Program-made: the position numbers and the translations under genes | Source: Symbiodinium natans | Lineage: Eukaryota > Sar > Dinophyceae > Suessiales > Symbiodiniaceae | Assembly: GCA_905221605.1 (NCBI GenBank) | Contig: CAJNDS010000033.1 | Location: forward strand, 74,580-138,579 | DNA length: 64,000 bases | Direction: 5' to 3' | Shown here: piece by piece, positions 46,023-58,223 of the stretch | Layout: each line of letters starts with the position of its first letter | How positions within the stretch are numbered: the stretch's first letter is position 1 | Notes under the pieces: generated by a model | Database searches by the model: none | Told to the model about the DNA's origin: nothing | What the model saw: the letters and a program-made list of their open reading frames with translations, nothing else

Positions 46023-49000
46023 TGGGTCTTTACTTTTTTTGGTAGTTTCAACGTAATGATTAGCTCCACCTTAGGCCACTGTTTGTGACAGGTGCCGCCA
46101 ATGTGCTCCACGGGTTCTAGCAGCTCCTGAATCTTCCAGTCTACGTGGAAAACTTACACCCTGAACCTGAAACAGGTTTTCAATAAGCAAGACACGGCCA
46201 CAGGCAAAATTGATTGATATCACCCTGTATGACCACGTGCCTGGGCGAGGAGAATCTTCAGGCTAGGGTCTGGGCCTTGGGGATTTTAGGGAGAACCCTT
46301 GAAATCCTAACCCTAACCTCCCGGTGTTCTTGGGCGTTTAGTTTGAGGTATGCTGTTTTGGGCTCGCCACCTGAGCCAATATGAATTCCGAGATGAATAC
46401 ACTCCCCTGAAAGACAGCTCTGCCTTCCTTCTCAGAGAGGAAGTGAAGTGCCCTGCCGCATGTTTTTAAATATGTAAAAACACACAGAGAAAGATAACAG
46501 AGCGAGGAGAGAAAATCTCCCCCAAGGACAGGTTCTCCCACGACAGGCTCGGGGATGTACTCTTCGACCCCCACTGCAACGCCACATCCACGTGCCATTT
46601 CGAGCTGCTCTGCTTCTGATCTTGTTCCTTCGAATTTTGTGAGCGTTTAGGAGGGCCTCCATGTTTGGGGGCCTTTTTTTAGAGGAGTTTTTTGGGTCTT
46701 TTTCTCGGAGGGGGCCTTTAGGTTGCAGACATTTTCGCAGGGCGCAGGGTTCCTCTCCGCGAGAAAACCAGGCACTGCTGCACGTTTTTGTTGGGTTTGC
46801 ACGGGGGCCGGGCCTCAAGATTCGTTGCGATAGTCTTAGCTAAGGTCACGCCGGAATTGGATGGATTTGGAGTGCAGGTCTATCTTCCCCTGTGAGGGTT
46901 TTTTGTGTGTTCTATGGCCCTCAACCCTAAACCATGCATCGAGCGCAAATCATAGCGGCCAGGGTAGGTTTTTTTTTCCCCGTGCCCTTTTTGGACCGGG
47001 TCCAAGAACTCGCCGTTGATGGTTTAGGTTTAGAGTCTAGAGTTTGGCCAGGGTTACACCCGGATTTTCAGTCCTCGAAGACAATTTGTCGCACGCTACA
47101 ATTTGAAAACCCGAAGCCTTCCAGGCTCAATGTGACCAACAAACAAACTGGCGTCAGTGTGGGAACCCTCGAGGCAGTCGTGCCACTTGGCGTGAAGGGT
47201 TTGAAGGTTTTTGGATTTTAGATTTCGTTTCAGGTTTAAGCTTTAAGTGTGACCTTGAGAATGTCAATCGTGAGTTTAAGGCGTTCATTTAAGGTTCAGG
47301 GTGCCTCCAAAAAACAGGTTTGCGCCTTCCAAACGGGTAACCCCTTAAGCCTGAAACCATGTTGAACCCTACATCTCCTACATCCTTAAGAACCCTGACA
47401 GCTTTGACCTCCAGCTTGACATGGTTTGACCTAAACTTCCCAAGCCCGGATTCCCTCAAACCCTAAACCCCACAGCCCGAAAGCCCGAAAAAGCCCGAAC
47501 CCGTACGAAACCCCAAGGTACCAGAGCGAGGCGGCTGCGGCGGACCACATGAGTGATCTCAACAGATACGGTCAGAGCGTTCCTCGGTATCGTACATGGC
47601 AGTAGCAGCTTTTGGGGTTTAGAGCAGAGCTGAAGGCCCTAAGCCTGCAACCCACCCCCTCGCATTTGTTGAGAACCTATCGTCGAACTACAGTTTGTCG
47701 ACGTCGTAAAAATCTGCCGAGGTAGCGTTTAGGGTGTGGGGTTTAGACGATAGATGGAAGTAGTGCGCATCTTAGTACGGAGGTAGTACGTGTCTTTCTG
47801 GCTTCTTTCCGTAGCTTTGTGATCCAAGCTTCTGATGAACAACCCTGCTTCCCGAATGAGAAGTTCCTTTGCTGGAGTACTTACATGCTTATTTTGGATG
47901 CCTTACTTGCACATTTCAGCCAGCAAGAGTTTCTACGCCATTGTTCTCGTCATGCTCACGTTATATTGTGACAGAAAAGTTGTTTGTGCAGACCGCAGCC
48001 GGGGGTAGGGTTCGCTTTCAAGGGCTTCAAAGGCCGGGTGCGGCGTAACCCTTCCTTCCTATTGTAGTTTTTTTTTAAAAATGTCGTCGCGTAGTCGCTG
48101 TTGGATGATCTTGCAAGTCTAGTCTGTGGAGGTTAGAGTTGCGGCCCACTGGACAACCCCATTGTCTTGGAAACCAGTCGTCAGGTTCACTTCGTGCAGG
48201 TGACAGAAGACCAGGAAGGTGCGAAAGATGCATAGAAATCCGAAGCCCTTCGGCCGCCCTTAGGGTTTGGTGACAATCAGAGGCCCAGGGGCCAAAGGCC
48301 ATTCTCAGTAGAGTGGTATGAGTGTTGTGAAGGAGCAGCTTCCAATATGACCTCCAGACCAAAACCCAAGTGTTTGGGGCTCAGGGCTTCTTATCAGAGT
48401 TGACCAAATATGGTGACTATAGCCTCTGACGGACTGCGGCAGCTTTCCTGCAAGAATCTTTCTCGAGACTGATAAACCCTAAACTCTGACTTTACACCCA
48501 TCCTCTAAAACACTCAAGAAATCAGAGGCGCTTGCACTTACTTGAGACATTCTTCAAGCTTTAAACTAAGTTGTTTCAAGTTTCACAAGGGCGTCCGACT
48601 TGGACTACTTGCTAGGTGGAGGTTGATCTGAAAATTCTTCTCAGTTGCGCAGAAGTATGGTAGGGGCCCTTTATATACTTGCGTAGGTTACAAACCGTAT
48701 TGTAGCATAGAACATAGCCCAAAACCTACAAACCCTAAACCCTAAACCCTGTAGTTCCCAAGCCCGTTAGTAGAGTGGAGTGAGGCCGGTTGTGTTCATC
48801 AGATGCCACGTGCTCTCGCTGATTCCGTGTGCATCCTTCTAATCTGTTGTCGAGACGCTGAAAAACGGCGTCCAAAGAACCGGCTCTTCGTCGGAGAACT
48901 CCTTCAACCGAAAACCCTACATCCTAAACGGTCCTAAATCCTAAGCCCTAAACCCCAATCCTCCCACACCCCAAATCCCACAGTACAAGCACCAACCTTA

Positions 49001-49675
49001 CCTCAATGACATCATCTGAGAACTCGAAGAGAACCGAGGAGAGCCGCTGTCAAGTGCCCCCGCATACACATTGCGGCTAGCCGAGTAACGGCCATACAAT
49101 TGAGAGCCATCCTTTGGCCCCTTCTGGCCTTTGGACCGGGCCTTTGCTTTGAGGCTTCTCCCTTCATTGAGCATCTTTAGCGAGAGTCTAGGCCCTAGGC
49201 CCCTCCCCCCCCCCCCCCGAGACTTCCCTGAATCATTGGGCATAGGCAAGGAGAAATACGAAGAAAAGGCAGTTGAGTTTTTGTCCAGGAGCCATCAGCT
49301 GCTAGCTCCTTGCCCTAATAAGGAATTGTCCAGCTCGAGAGGCTCCAAGCAACAGCCTGGGGCGCGCTGAAATGAGGTTGTTCTAAGTCAGGGCCCCCTA
49401 AACCCAGCTTCCCCCAAAGGCACCCTAAAGCCCAAAACAAGCACTAAACACCATGAAGGGGTCCTGGCTTCAGAACCCCACCAAATTGCGTGTGAATCCT
49501 GTTTCGAAACCTTGCAAGGCGACTGCAACGAGATACAAGTTTCTGGCTGAGCTTAGAAGCTTTAAGGGCTGCTGGTTTAGGGGTTCTTGCTTAAGGCTTG
49601 AAGGTCAGTACTTTTGCAACATACCGCAAGCTACAAGGCTAAAGGGTCTAGGGTTTAGGGTTTAGATCTTACTGA
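46023..49675. other. No supported gene; scattered telomere-like words
   Basis: About 3.6 kb with only short frames, none with a recognised domain. CCTAAACCCTAAACCC-type words occur at about 48728-48750 and GGTTTAGGGTTTAG at about 49650. A run of C lies at 49206-49219. Confidence 0.45.
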
Positions 49676-49689
49676 TTTAGGGGTACAAA

Positions 49690-49925
49690 TTCTGTGGGGG
49701 GATCCCAGGAGGGGTCCCGGGGGGGGGTCTGCGGGGGATCAAGTTTTGCGGCAGGTTTTTGGCCGCCCTCCCTGTAGGAGCTGCCGACAGGCAAGACCCG
49801 CCACGGGATCGGTTTGCAGCTCCTCCAAGCGATCTGGGGGGGTCCCACAGGGCGAGGGGGGGGGGGTGCGTCACTAAAGTCGCAAAAAGGGGGGAAGGGT
49901 TGGGTTAGGGGGGGAAGGAGACCGG
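49690..49925. repeat. G-rich stretch
   Basis: Repeated GGGGGG and GGAGGGG runs occur on the plus strand, including GGGTTAGGGGGGGAAGG. The two minus-strand proline-rich frames follow from this composition. Confidence 0.6.
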
Positions 49926-50239
49926 ATCCCGTGTCTGCTTGTTCCAAACGCCTCTCGGCCGGAGGCCGAGGCGAATTAGACGATCACTCATGGTGCGCCT
50001 CCGCAGCACGAGTTGCTGGACATCACATCAGATGTCAACGTGCAGCTGGCATTGTTGTTATCTGATGTTGATGCGTTTTACTGGAATTAAAAGAAGATCA
50101 TTGACATGTTGACATGTTCCCTCACCGCCTTTGTGGCTTGAAAAGGAAAGGTAACGCGCCTACTTCCATGGCTGAGAGCCTTTTCATCCCAGAGCTTCCA
50201 AAAGACCTTAAACCAGAAAAAGCACCACAATATAAGGAA

Positions 50240-50400
50240 ACCTTCCTTAAAAAGACACCTTATTTAAAGTGTTTTCCTTAATGAAGGACTAAAAGTGCTT
50301 AAATAAGGTCTAAAGTCTTTAAATACAGGAAAAAACACCTTAAATTCAAGGTGCGTTGCCTTATTTAAGGTTGGAAACCTTAAATAAGGACTGTTTTCCG
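50240..50400. repeat. CCTTATTTAAGG-word cluster with a perfect 14-bp inverted repeat
   Basis: TTAAATAAGG and CCTTATTTAA words recur six to eight times. CCTTATTTAAGGTT (50359-50372) and AACCTTAAATAAGG (50376-50389) form a stem with a 3-base loop. No gene. Confidence 0.8.
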
Positions 50401-50499
50401 TCAATCGTTTAGGGTGTTTTTTTAGTGAGAAAAAGTGCTTAAATGTGGAAACAGCGGTGCTAACGAAAAGGCCAAATGATGCTCAATCACGCATCCCAC

Positions 50500-50750
50500 A
50501 AAACTGCTGCGTTCACACGCTGTGAGCACACTTGGATCTCTCTCCATGCGCCAAGAAACGTGTCCCGGCGAAAGGCTGTGTTGGAAGGGGTGGGTGTTTA
50601 AGCATGGGCTACATTTGCGACAAGACTGCTGTGTTCACACGCTGTGAGCACACTTGGATCTCTCCATGCGCCAAGAAACGTGTTCCGGCGAAAGGTTACA
50701 TATTCGTCCTACGTTGCCAGCACACTGGGATCTCTCTCTCCCTGCAAGAG
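50500..50750. repeat. Two and a half copies of a 122-bp-spaced repeat
   Basis: ACTGCTGCGTTCACACGC through GCCAAGAAACGTGTCCCGG occurs at 50501-50570 and 50623-50695; a shortened third copy with CAGCACACTGGGATCTCTC follows at about 50718. Confidence 0.8.
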
Positions 50751-51738
50751 ACATACTCGGACCAAAAGGCCGTCTCGCGCCGCCCCAAGCATGGATGATT
50801 TTGAATTACGGACGCCAGGCCCAGTTTTACAGTCATTACGCTCTCGGGAACCCGTGACCCGAAAACCTAGTCACCGCTCCTTTGCTTTACAGATTGTAGA
50901 CTGTAGACCCCATAAGCGTATCCATTGTTGGGGAATTTCTGGATCTTAACTGTGCATCTGGATTACATGGCTCAGAATGAGATGATGATATCAATGAACT
51001 TGGGCAATGAAGGTTTCGCCCAGTTGCATGCCTTACTTGGAGCGTGGATCCACGCTTGATTAACGTGTACCACATGTTTGGTGGCTTCATAGTTTCACCT
51101 GTTGCTTTACTTGCCGCATGAACATGACCACTTGCACATGCGTCTGATGTTCGTTTGATTTTGCGAATGGAAAGTGATATGAATGGAGGTAGACGCTTTG
51201 TTGCAGAAGTGTAGCAGTAGATGATGGCAGGACGCCGTTCGCATGGCAGCATACATTGCCCAGGCTGATCTTTCACATCTCTTGCAAAACATTCAGCATG
51301 ATGCAGCTGTTATTGGTGGAGCCAGCCTGTACCTTCAGTTGTCGAGTCGTAGGTCCACGAGGACTTTTTTGGCGATGACGCTTCGTTGCGTAACTGCTGC
51401 AATTATGGTGCTAGGTGCACCGAGCGGCCAGATCTAGCAGAGTGTCTTGGATGCGAGGGGGATTTGGATGTCCTTGTGCAGACCCGTGCGCAGCCCTGGA
51501 CAACATGAGTGCTTCACGCCATTTTGTACCCTTTTCAGGCCCTTGGAAGCCCCCCCCCCCCTTCAATGCAGTATCAAGACTCGTTCAAAGAGACTGGTTG
51601 GGCACTAAGAGGGTTGGCGGCGACGTCATTGTCGAGCTGTTCCGCATGATACTGAGGGGCGCAAAGCGAGAGATATCGGCAGAGCAACAGTGGTCACAAA
51701 TCCTACACCTTACTTCCACCCGCTCTCTGGCATTTTAT

Positions 51739-52135
51739 GTCGCAAGCTTTGGGCTAATCTAACTTCCCCGAGTCCGAGGAGCCAGTGGTGCAATTGATGA
51801 CCAAGGAGTTCAAAGACGAGATGCTTGAGGAAACCAAGGGCATGCTTCACCCTGACCTTAATGTCCCGAAATCAATAGAAAGGGCAGCTAAACTTGCAAT
51901 AGAAGTCCAAAACATCAAGGTTGCCTGGCTAAATAATCCTGGCGATGAGACGCTCCAAGAAAAATTCTACGATGATTTGCGAAGCGCTGTGACCGCACTT
52001 GACGGAGTCTTCCACTTCCATCACATCTTCACACACATCCACGCAGAGTTCGACACTTACTTGGACCTCAAGTTCGACACAGACCACATTGAGATCTACG
52101 AACTTGAGCGAAATGGGAGCCATGGGAACCATTAA
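51739..52135 (+). pseudogene. Second copy of duplicated gene segment C with a different tail
   Basis: Bases 51739-52001 match 9312-9573, and the frame from 51785 continues past the break to 52135. After the shared KEFKDEMLEETKGMLHPD...AVTAL part it reads a His/Asp-rich tail (FHFHHIFTHIHAEFDTYLDL) that is absent from the first copy. Both copies keep the frame, which suggests exon shuffling or chimeric retroposition. No function can be assigned. Confidence 0.45.
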
Positions 52136-52139
52136 CTGT

Positions 52140-52720
52140 GGGGATCGTCCTTGGTGTCCTCGCAGCTCGTTGCCTTGGTCTCTGTGGCTGTGGCTGGTTG
52201 AGACTAAGGTGGACAGCTGGAAGAGAGCCGCAACCTGCAGAGCCCCCGTGCACGCGGGTGCCGGAATCATGGGCAGATCATGAACCGAAGCCTCCCGAGC
52301 GCAAGCTTCGGCTTTGCTGGCCGCTGAGGATGGCCCGATGTTATGCCCGGGAGGGCCAGTCAGATTTAACTCCGCCGGCTAAGCGCAGGGGATATGCTAA
52401 GTCAAAATCAGGGGAATCAGTATTGCGTTTCATTGCATGGGGCTTAGGGTTTGGGGCTGATCTCAAAAGATCATGAATCCCTGGCGGGACCCATCTGCCG
52501 GATGGGGTGTGGGGATGCTCACGTGCATCAGAGAAAGCCTAAATCTAAAAGGATCGTATTGAACTAAGCCACATATTCTTCTGGGCATGAGATGGGCCGA
52601 AATGCCCGTGTTCCATTGAGATCTTGGACGAACTGGGCCACTTGGCCAGGATGGTTTTTGGAAATGATCAGAATTCTCAATCTTAAATCGGCGCGATATT
52701 TACATGGACTGGTGGGTCAA
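52140..52720. other. No supported gene
   Basis: Short frames only. From about 52700 rightward the sequence becomes clearly AT-rich. Confidence 0.4.
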
Positions 52721-53084
52721 AACTTTGTAGAACAAGAGTTTTATGAACTGATCAAAGTTTTCTTATAGGCATGATGAGGTAAGATTTGGAAATTCGATTT
52801 TTGATTGATATTAATTGAGGATATTCTCATTAAAAATATTATAAGTGTCTCCGAATAATATGATATTGATGAATGATTATTGTATGGGTGATTCACGAAT
52901 ATCGTACTTTCTAGATTATTTGATTGATATACTTCTTTTACAAATTTCGAGGATAACAATCCGATTTCTTTTGTAAGATTCGTGTGTTTAGATGGGAGAT
53001 ATTGGCTTGTGTTTCTTTGGACCGGAGGGTTTTCGAGTAGAAGTCTCGATTGAACTCTTCGAGCAGGATATTAATTGAGGACGT

Positions 53085-53270
53085 TCGGTGCGTTGTCGGT
53101 GCGTCGTCGGTGCGTCGTCGGCTCGTCGTCGGTGCGTCATCGCGGTGTCGTCGGTGCGAGGTCGGTGCGTCGTCGGTGCGTCGTCGGTGCGTCGTCGGTG
53201 TGTCGTCGGCGGGTCGTCGTGTGTCGTTTGTATGCTGTCGGTGCGTCGTCGTGCGGGGAAGCGTCGTCAC
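53085..53270. repeat. 12-bp minisatellite GTGCGTCGTCGG
   Basis: About 14 units with variants (GCTCGTCGTCGG, GTGCGAGGTCGG) lie as a GC-rich island in AT-rich surroundings. All three frames are open across it, so frames here are not evidence for a gene. Confidence 0.9.
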
Positions 53271-53569
53271 GCGTCTATATTTTCGTACGTCCATTTGATT
53301 TTGCGTTATCTTGTGCCTATATATTATCGTACGTTTTCGTGGGTTATTATGATTTTATTCTGGGAAATATTTCTAAGGGTGGGGGTGCTTTATATTATTT
53401 ATTCAATGTTTCGTGGAAATATTTTTAGGAGAACGGAAATATTATTAAGAGAATTCTTTTTGTAGTTTTGATAATATTATTGTTTGAATATCTTGCTTAC
53501 TTAAAGATTTGAATAATATTCTTTCATTTCTAGGAAACCTAAGGAGGATCAATCACTTGCTTCTTGGAT

Positions 53570-53900
53570 GATTTAGGCCCTAATCTTTGTCGGGATATCT
53601 CTAGTCTTCCTGATCTTTCTGCTCTGTGCTTGCAAGGGCCGCCCGGCTTGCTTCTTGTAATCCCTTTTGATCACCCTAGTGGTTTAGGTCCCTTCCCCTT
53701 GAAGCTCAGTTGCTTTGCTGACCAATAGTGTCTCCCTAGTGGTTACCTTGGCGGTTTAGGCTCCACCCCCTTCACTCTTGATGGTTATCCTAGTGGTTTG
53801 GTCCGAAGCCCTGCTCACCTTGGCCATGTTGGTCGTCCTGAAGACCCAAACCCTAGTGGTTCCCCTAGTGGTTTAGGCCCTTGCCCCGCTAGATATCGAT
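53570..53900. repeat. CCCTAGTGGTTTAGG word repeats
   Basis: CCTAGTGGTTTAGG, CCTAGTGGTTACC and CCTAGTGGTTTGG occur seven times at 20-90 bp spacing, with CCCTTGCCCC and CCCTTCCCC words. They recall telomere-type words separated by GT insertions. No gene. Confidence 0.65.
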
Positions 53901-54189
53901 AATTTTTCGATTTCTCCCCTCTCAAAATAAGGACCATATGTTATCGTATATTATCGTCTATCATCGTGGGGGGGATTATATATCATCGTATATTTATAAT
54001 ACACAGATTTATTCTTTTGTTCGTATATTTAATATTCCAAGCATCGGTCATTATTCCGAGGCGTCATGGTCGGTCCATGGATATTATTAATTCCCATATG
54101 AATCATATTTATGATTTCATATTTATGATTTCATTTATAATATGGAAATATTCTTATGGATTTAAGGAAAAGATAAAAATACCCTCCCG

Positions 54190-54440
54190 AGTCGTCGGTC
54201 TAAGAGACTTCTATTCCCAAAAGCACCAATTAAGAAACGAAGTGAAATCCGAGAACCAATTCAAATTAAAAGAGCCATAACACGAATTTCGTGCTCTCCA
54301 AGATGCCCCATCGTGCTCAAAATTAAAAGCTCACCACCACCCCCAATTACAAAGGGCATCCCAGAAAGACGAAAAGAAGAGAAAGACATCGGAAATTCCG
54401 AGAATACGACACGTCCCATTGAAATGCAAAATCAAATTTC
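54190..54440. repeat. Dispersed repeat F, copy 1
   Basis: The order is AGAGACTTCTRYTCCCAAAA, GCACCAATTA, a GAAGTGAAA region, CGTGCTCTCCAAGATGCCC, then CCACCACCCCCAATTAC and GGCATCCCAGAAAGACGAAA. The same order occurs at 57815-58060, and a shorter form at 62945-63110. A separate GACTTCTGCTCCCAAAAGC word is at 54448-54480. Confidence 0.75.
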
Positions 54441-54671
54441 GGGGCAAGAGACTTCTGCTCCCAAAAGCACCAATTAGAGAAAGAAAAAGATTCCCAATAT
54501 CGACGCAAGAGATTTCTGCTCCTAAGGGAGAAACGAAATTCCATAACCTAAAAAATTCGTGAATAACCAGAAATGTCATCCTTCCGGTGTAGCAGGCTTC
54601 CATTCCCATGAATACCAAAAAAGAAATATATCCATCTTCCATCATTCGTCATAGCTCACCTGCGCTGAGGG

Positions 54672-54990
54672 GATATCCTAATATAGAATAATAGGATATG
54701 CAGGGCAGAATATTATAATTGGATTCTAAGGATGAATATTTTGATTTCAATATATAATAATAGATATATATATATGCCAAGCATCGACTTGGGATTGATC
54801 ATCGGCAAAATGAGATGCCTGAGCCTTTCTTGAAGAAGCGTCGATCGGGAGAGCCTTTTCCTTTGCCCTTTCCTTTTCGTCGGCCCTTGGTTCCTATCTT
54901 CATTCCTCAATAATAGGATATGAAGGGAAGAATATTACGATTGGATTCTAAGGGCGAATATTTTGATTTCATTGATATCGTTCGGAAGTT
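54672..54990. repeat. Direct duplication of about 80 bp with spacer
   Basis: AATAGGATATGCAGGGCAG, AATATTATAATTGGATTC, TAAGGATGAATATTTTGATT at 54690-54750 recurs with small changes at 54910-54975. Confidence 0.8.
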
Positions 54991-56160
54991 CGTGATGGTG
55001 ATTTCGATTTTGAATGGGAGGAATAATGAATTCTCTTAATTAATATTTTTTGAGAATATATATTTCTCGTACCATATCATCTTATAGATAATCTCTTACG
55101 AATTTTTGGAATGTGAGGAAATGATAATATTCATATTCTAGTTATTAAAACCATGTGGAATTTATATTCCTATTTGGTGGTTGATTGGCCGATTATTGGC
55201 ATCTCAACGAACGATCTTCTTATAATTTCTGGATAGTCCGCCTTTGGCGCCAGTAGAAGAAGGTTATTTTCATTTAAGCGTCTTGAAATATATTTCTTAT
55301 CTCAATTGACTGCTTATAAATTTAAGTTCTAGAGTCCCGTGTTGGTTCCCTTGCTTCTTGGGTTCCTCGTACTCCCGTAATTCGGGGTGGTGACGGGTCT
55401 TTTCCTTTGGGAGTATAAGGACTCTGTGCTTTCGTGGGTATTGTTCGTGGCTCTCGAATGGACACATTGAAGTATAATTCCTAAGCATTTTCTTTTTCAT
55501 GGGAGTAGAAGTCTCTCAACGATAGAGGATATTTAACTCGTGCTTTTGTTCTATTTGGTATTTTTGAGACGATACTTAATTCGTATTTCTGGGAACATAA
55601 GTTTCTCGCACGGAGATCTCTCCTAATCTACTGATACTAGGTATTTTAAGGTCTTGAATGATATTGTTCAATATAGGTTGCTTAATTATACAGTATTGTC
55701 TTTAGAATAAAATATTTCGTCTGGCGAAAAATAAAATATGAAGATAATTATATTTATATGATTATTGGTTTCTTCTACGATACGTATAGAATGGCCGCTT
55801 AATGATCTTCGGCCATAATTTGGCATTCTAAAATATTGAACAAATTTAAGAATTTGGGAACTTGTAACATAAGCACTTCCGAGCTTCGAATTTTGGCTGC
55901 ACGCTGCTGCTGGAAGCAGCGGGTCAACTCTTATTTTTTTCTGATGTATATGAATAAAGAGGCTAGTGGGGCGATATTGGAAATAATAAATGGGATAGAG
56001 GAATGGCAATTTTTAAGGTTTCTTTCTTAGATTACTATTATATTTATGCTTGAAATCTCGAGATATGGTAGGTCCTTCCAAAAGCGAAGTCGTTCTGAAT
56101 ATTTTCATGAGTTCGGTATTTGGATCTTGTTATGGAGCGATATTCAAATGATAACCCTAC
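54991..56160. other. AT-rich sequence without supported gene
   Basis: Short frames lacking motifs. AATTCGGGGTGG...GGGT at 55378-55398 resembles 62692-62712. Base composition is strongly AT-rich compared with 0-52 kb. Confidence 0.5.
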
Positions 56161-56567
56161 GATATTCATTTGGCCGCCCGTGGAGCCAGATGTGTTGGTG
56201 CGCGAGGTTTTGTGTCAATTCTGTTCCGTTAATGTTGTGGCGGAGTTGAATGTGTTGGCACGCGAGGCTTTGTGATAATTTTGTTCCTTTTTAATTATGA
56301 TGTGGAGCTAGATGCATTGGTGCGCGAGGTTTTGTGACAATTTTGTTCCCTTTTAATGTTGTGGTGGAGCTAGATGTATGGATGGGTTGGCGCGCGAGGT
56401 TTTATGAGAATTTTGATCCTTTTCAAAATTGCGTGGAGCTAGATATATAGATGTAGTGGCACGCGAGGTTTTGTGACAATTTTGTTCCCTTTCATGTGGT
56501 GGATTGGCGCGCGAGGTTTTGCGATTTTTATATTCCCTTGTATTTTGTGGAGCTAGATATATATATG

Positions 56568-57157
56568 GTTCAGCGTCCAGCGTCCTGGGCCCCCCCCCAT
56601 GGTATCCCCCCCCCCCCAAGTCTACTCTACGGTTCCTAAACCCTAAACCCTAAACCCTAAACCCTAAACCCTAAACCCTAAACCCTAAACCCTAAACCCC
56701 TAAACCCTAAACCCTAAACCCTAACCCTAAACCCTAAACCCTAAACCCTAAACCCTAAAACCTAAACCCTAACCCTAAACCCTAAACCTTAAGTCTTAAA
56801 CCTTAAACCCTAAACCTTAAAACCCTGAACCCTAAACCCTAACCCTAAAACCAACCCCCAACCACACCACAGGGGGGGGGGATCATCTTAGTACCCCATC
56901 CGCGGGGAAAACCCTAAACCCTAAACCCTAAACCCTAAACCCTAAACCCTAAAGCCCTAAACCGTAAACCCTAAACCCTAAACCCTAAAACCCTAAAACC
57001 CTAAAACCCTAAACCCTAAACCCTAAACCCTAAACCCTAAACCCTAAATCCTTAAAACCCTAAAACCCTAAAACCCTAAAACCCTAAACCCTAAACCCTA
57101 AACCAAACCCTAAAACCCTAAAACCAACCCCCAACCACACCACAGGGGGGGGGGGGT

Positions 57158-57195
<38 letters not shown>

Positions 57196-57234
57196 GGGTA
57201 GGGGGAGGGGGCGGGGGCCCGCCGGGGCTGAATC
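56568..57234. mobile_element. Telomere-repeat-bearing element with terminal inverted repeats and 9-bp direct repeat
   Basis: The element interrupts one satellite unit. ATATATATG lies directly at both edges (56559-56567 and 57235-57243). The left end begins GTTCAGCGTCC and the right end, reverse-complemented, begins GATTCAGCCCCGG; further in, each end has GGGCCCC, a C run, ATGGTA and another C run. The body is CCCTAAA-type telomeric repeat in two blocks with ACCAACCCCCAACCACACC plus ACAGGGGGG near the end of each block. There is no ORF. The 9-bp repeat fits Mutator-like elements, but the flanking DNA is low complexity, so a chance repeat is possible. Confidence 0.65.
56634..57115. repeat. Interstitial telomeric array (CCCTAAA)n
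   Basis: Two blocks, about 56634-56850 and 56909-57115, consist of mostly perfect CCCTAAA units with occasional CCCTAAAA, CCTTAAA and CCCTAAC variants. TTTAGGG is the Arabidopsis-type telomere unit known also in dinoflagellates. A spacer with ACAGGGGGGGGG, GATCATCTTAG and CCGCGGGG separates them. Confidence 0.95.
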
Positions 57235-57814
57235 ATATATATGTATTGGCGCACGAGGTATTGAAGAATCTTGTTCCCTTTTACGTTGTGGTGGAGGCGC
57301 CAGAATTTGGGATAATTTTGTTCCCTTTTTTGGTGTTGTGGTGGAGCTAGATGTATAGATGTATTGGCATACGAGATCTTGTGATAATTTCTCTTTCCTT
57401 TTTATGTTGTGGTGGAGCTAGATGTATGGATGTGATGGCACACGAAATTTTGCGTCAGCTTTGGTCCCTTTCATGTGGGGGTGGAGCTAGATGTGTTGGC
57501 ACACGAGGTTTTGAGACAGTGTTTATTCCCTTGCATTTTATGGTGGAGCTGGATCTATAGATGTATTGGCACGAGAGGTTTTATATCAATTTTGTTCCCT
57601 TTTATGTTGTGGTGGAGCTAGATATGTTGGCGCGCGAGGTTTTGGGACAATTTTGTTCTGTTTTTATGTTGTGATGGAGCTAGATGTATAGATGTGGTGG
57701 CACGTAAGGATCTGGGAGAATTTTGATCCCTTTTATGTTGTAGTGGAACTAGATGTGATGGCGCGCGAGGTGTTGTGATAATTTTGTTCCCAGACCTTCA
57801 AAGGAACTCCCAGG

Positions 57815-58060
57815 TGGATTCGGGCCGAGTGGCATCTGCACCCAAAAGCACCAATTATCTTGCGAATTAAGTGAAACTCCTCGCCCAAGCGGCATGTGCG
57901 CCCAAGCAACTGAAAGGGAATCCATAGCCAGAAAAACAAGAAGAATTTCGAGCTCTCCAAGACGCCTCGACGTGCTTAAAAGCCCGCCACCACCCCCAAT
58001 TACGAGGCATCCCAGAAAGACGAAAGGGAAAAGAGAATCGAAGATTCCCAAAGGCATCTA
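57815..58060. repeat. Dispersed repeat F, copy 2
   Basis: GGCATCTGCACCCAAAAGC, ACCAATTA, GAGCTCTCCAAGACGCC, CGTGCTTAAAAGC, CCACCACCCCCAATTACG and GCATCCCAGAAAGACGAAAG follow the order of 54190-54440. It lies just downstream (on the minus strand) of the retrotransposon ORF and may belong to its 3' region. Confidence 0.75.
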
Positions 58061-58223
58061 TCAAACGTGAGACAAGCCATCGAAAGAAATAAAGTATTCC
58101 GACGGCACAAAACGTGACTTCAAACTCCACAAATATCCATCATACTCAGAAGTTAGGCTCGGTCCATGATCCTGCGTGAGGGGCATCCTGCAAAGGGTTC
58201 AAATGAAAGAGAATGTTCATGAA

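Larger units (their letters stand above)
56160..57795. repeat. Satellite of about 60-72 bp, interrupted by the telomere-bearing element
   Basis: Units read GGCGCGCGAGGTTTTGTG, ACAATTTTGTTCCCTTTT, ATGTTGTGGTGGAGCTAG and ATGTATAGATGTATT. About six units lie left of 56568 and eight or nine right of 57234, all in the same orientation. The minus-strand frame at 56353-56619 is satellite translated. Confidence 0.85.

Noticed and set aside
56634-57115. Telomeric array as a true chromosome end
   Set aside because: The same satellite continues in the same orientation on both sides, and inverted ends bound the block, so it is internal.
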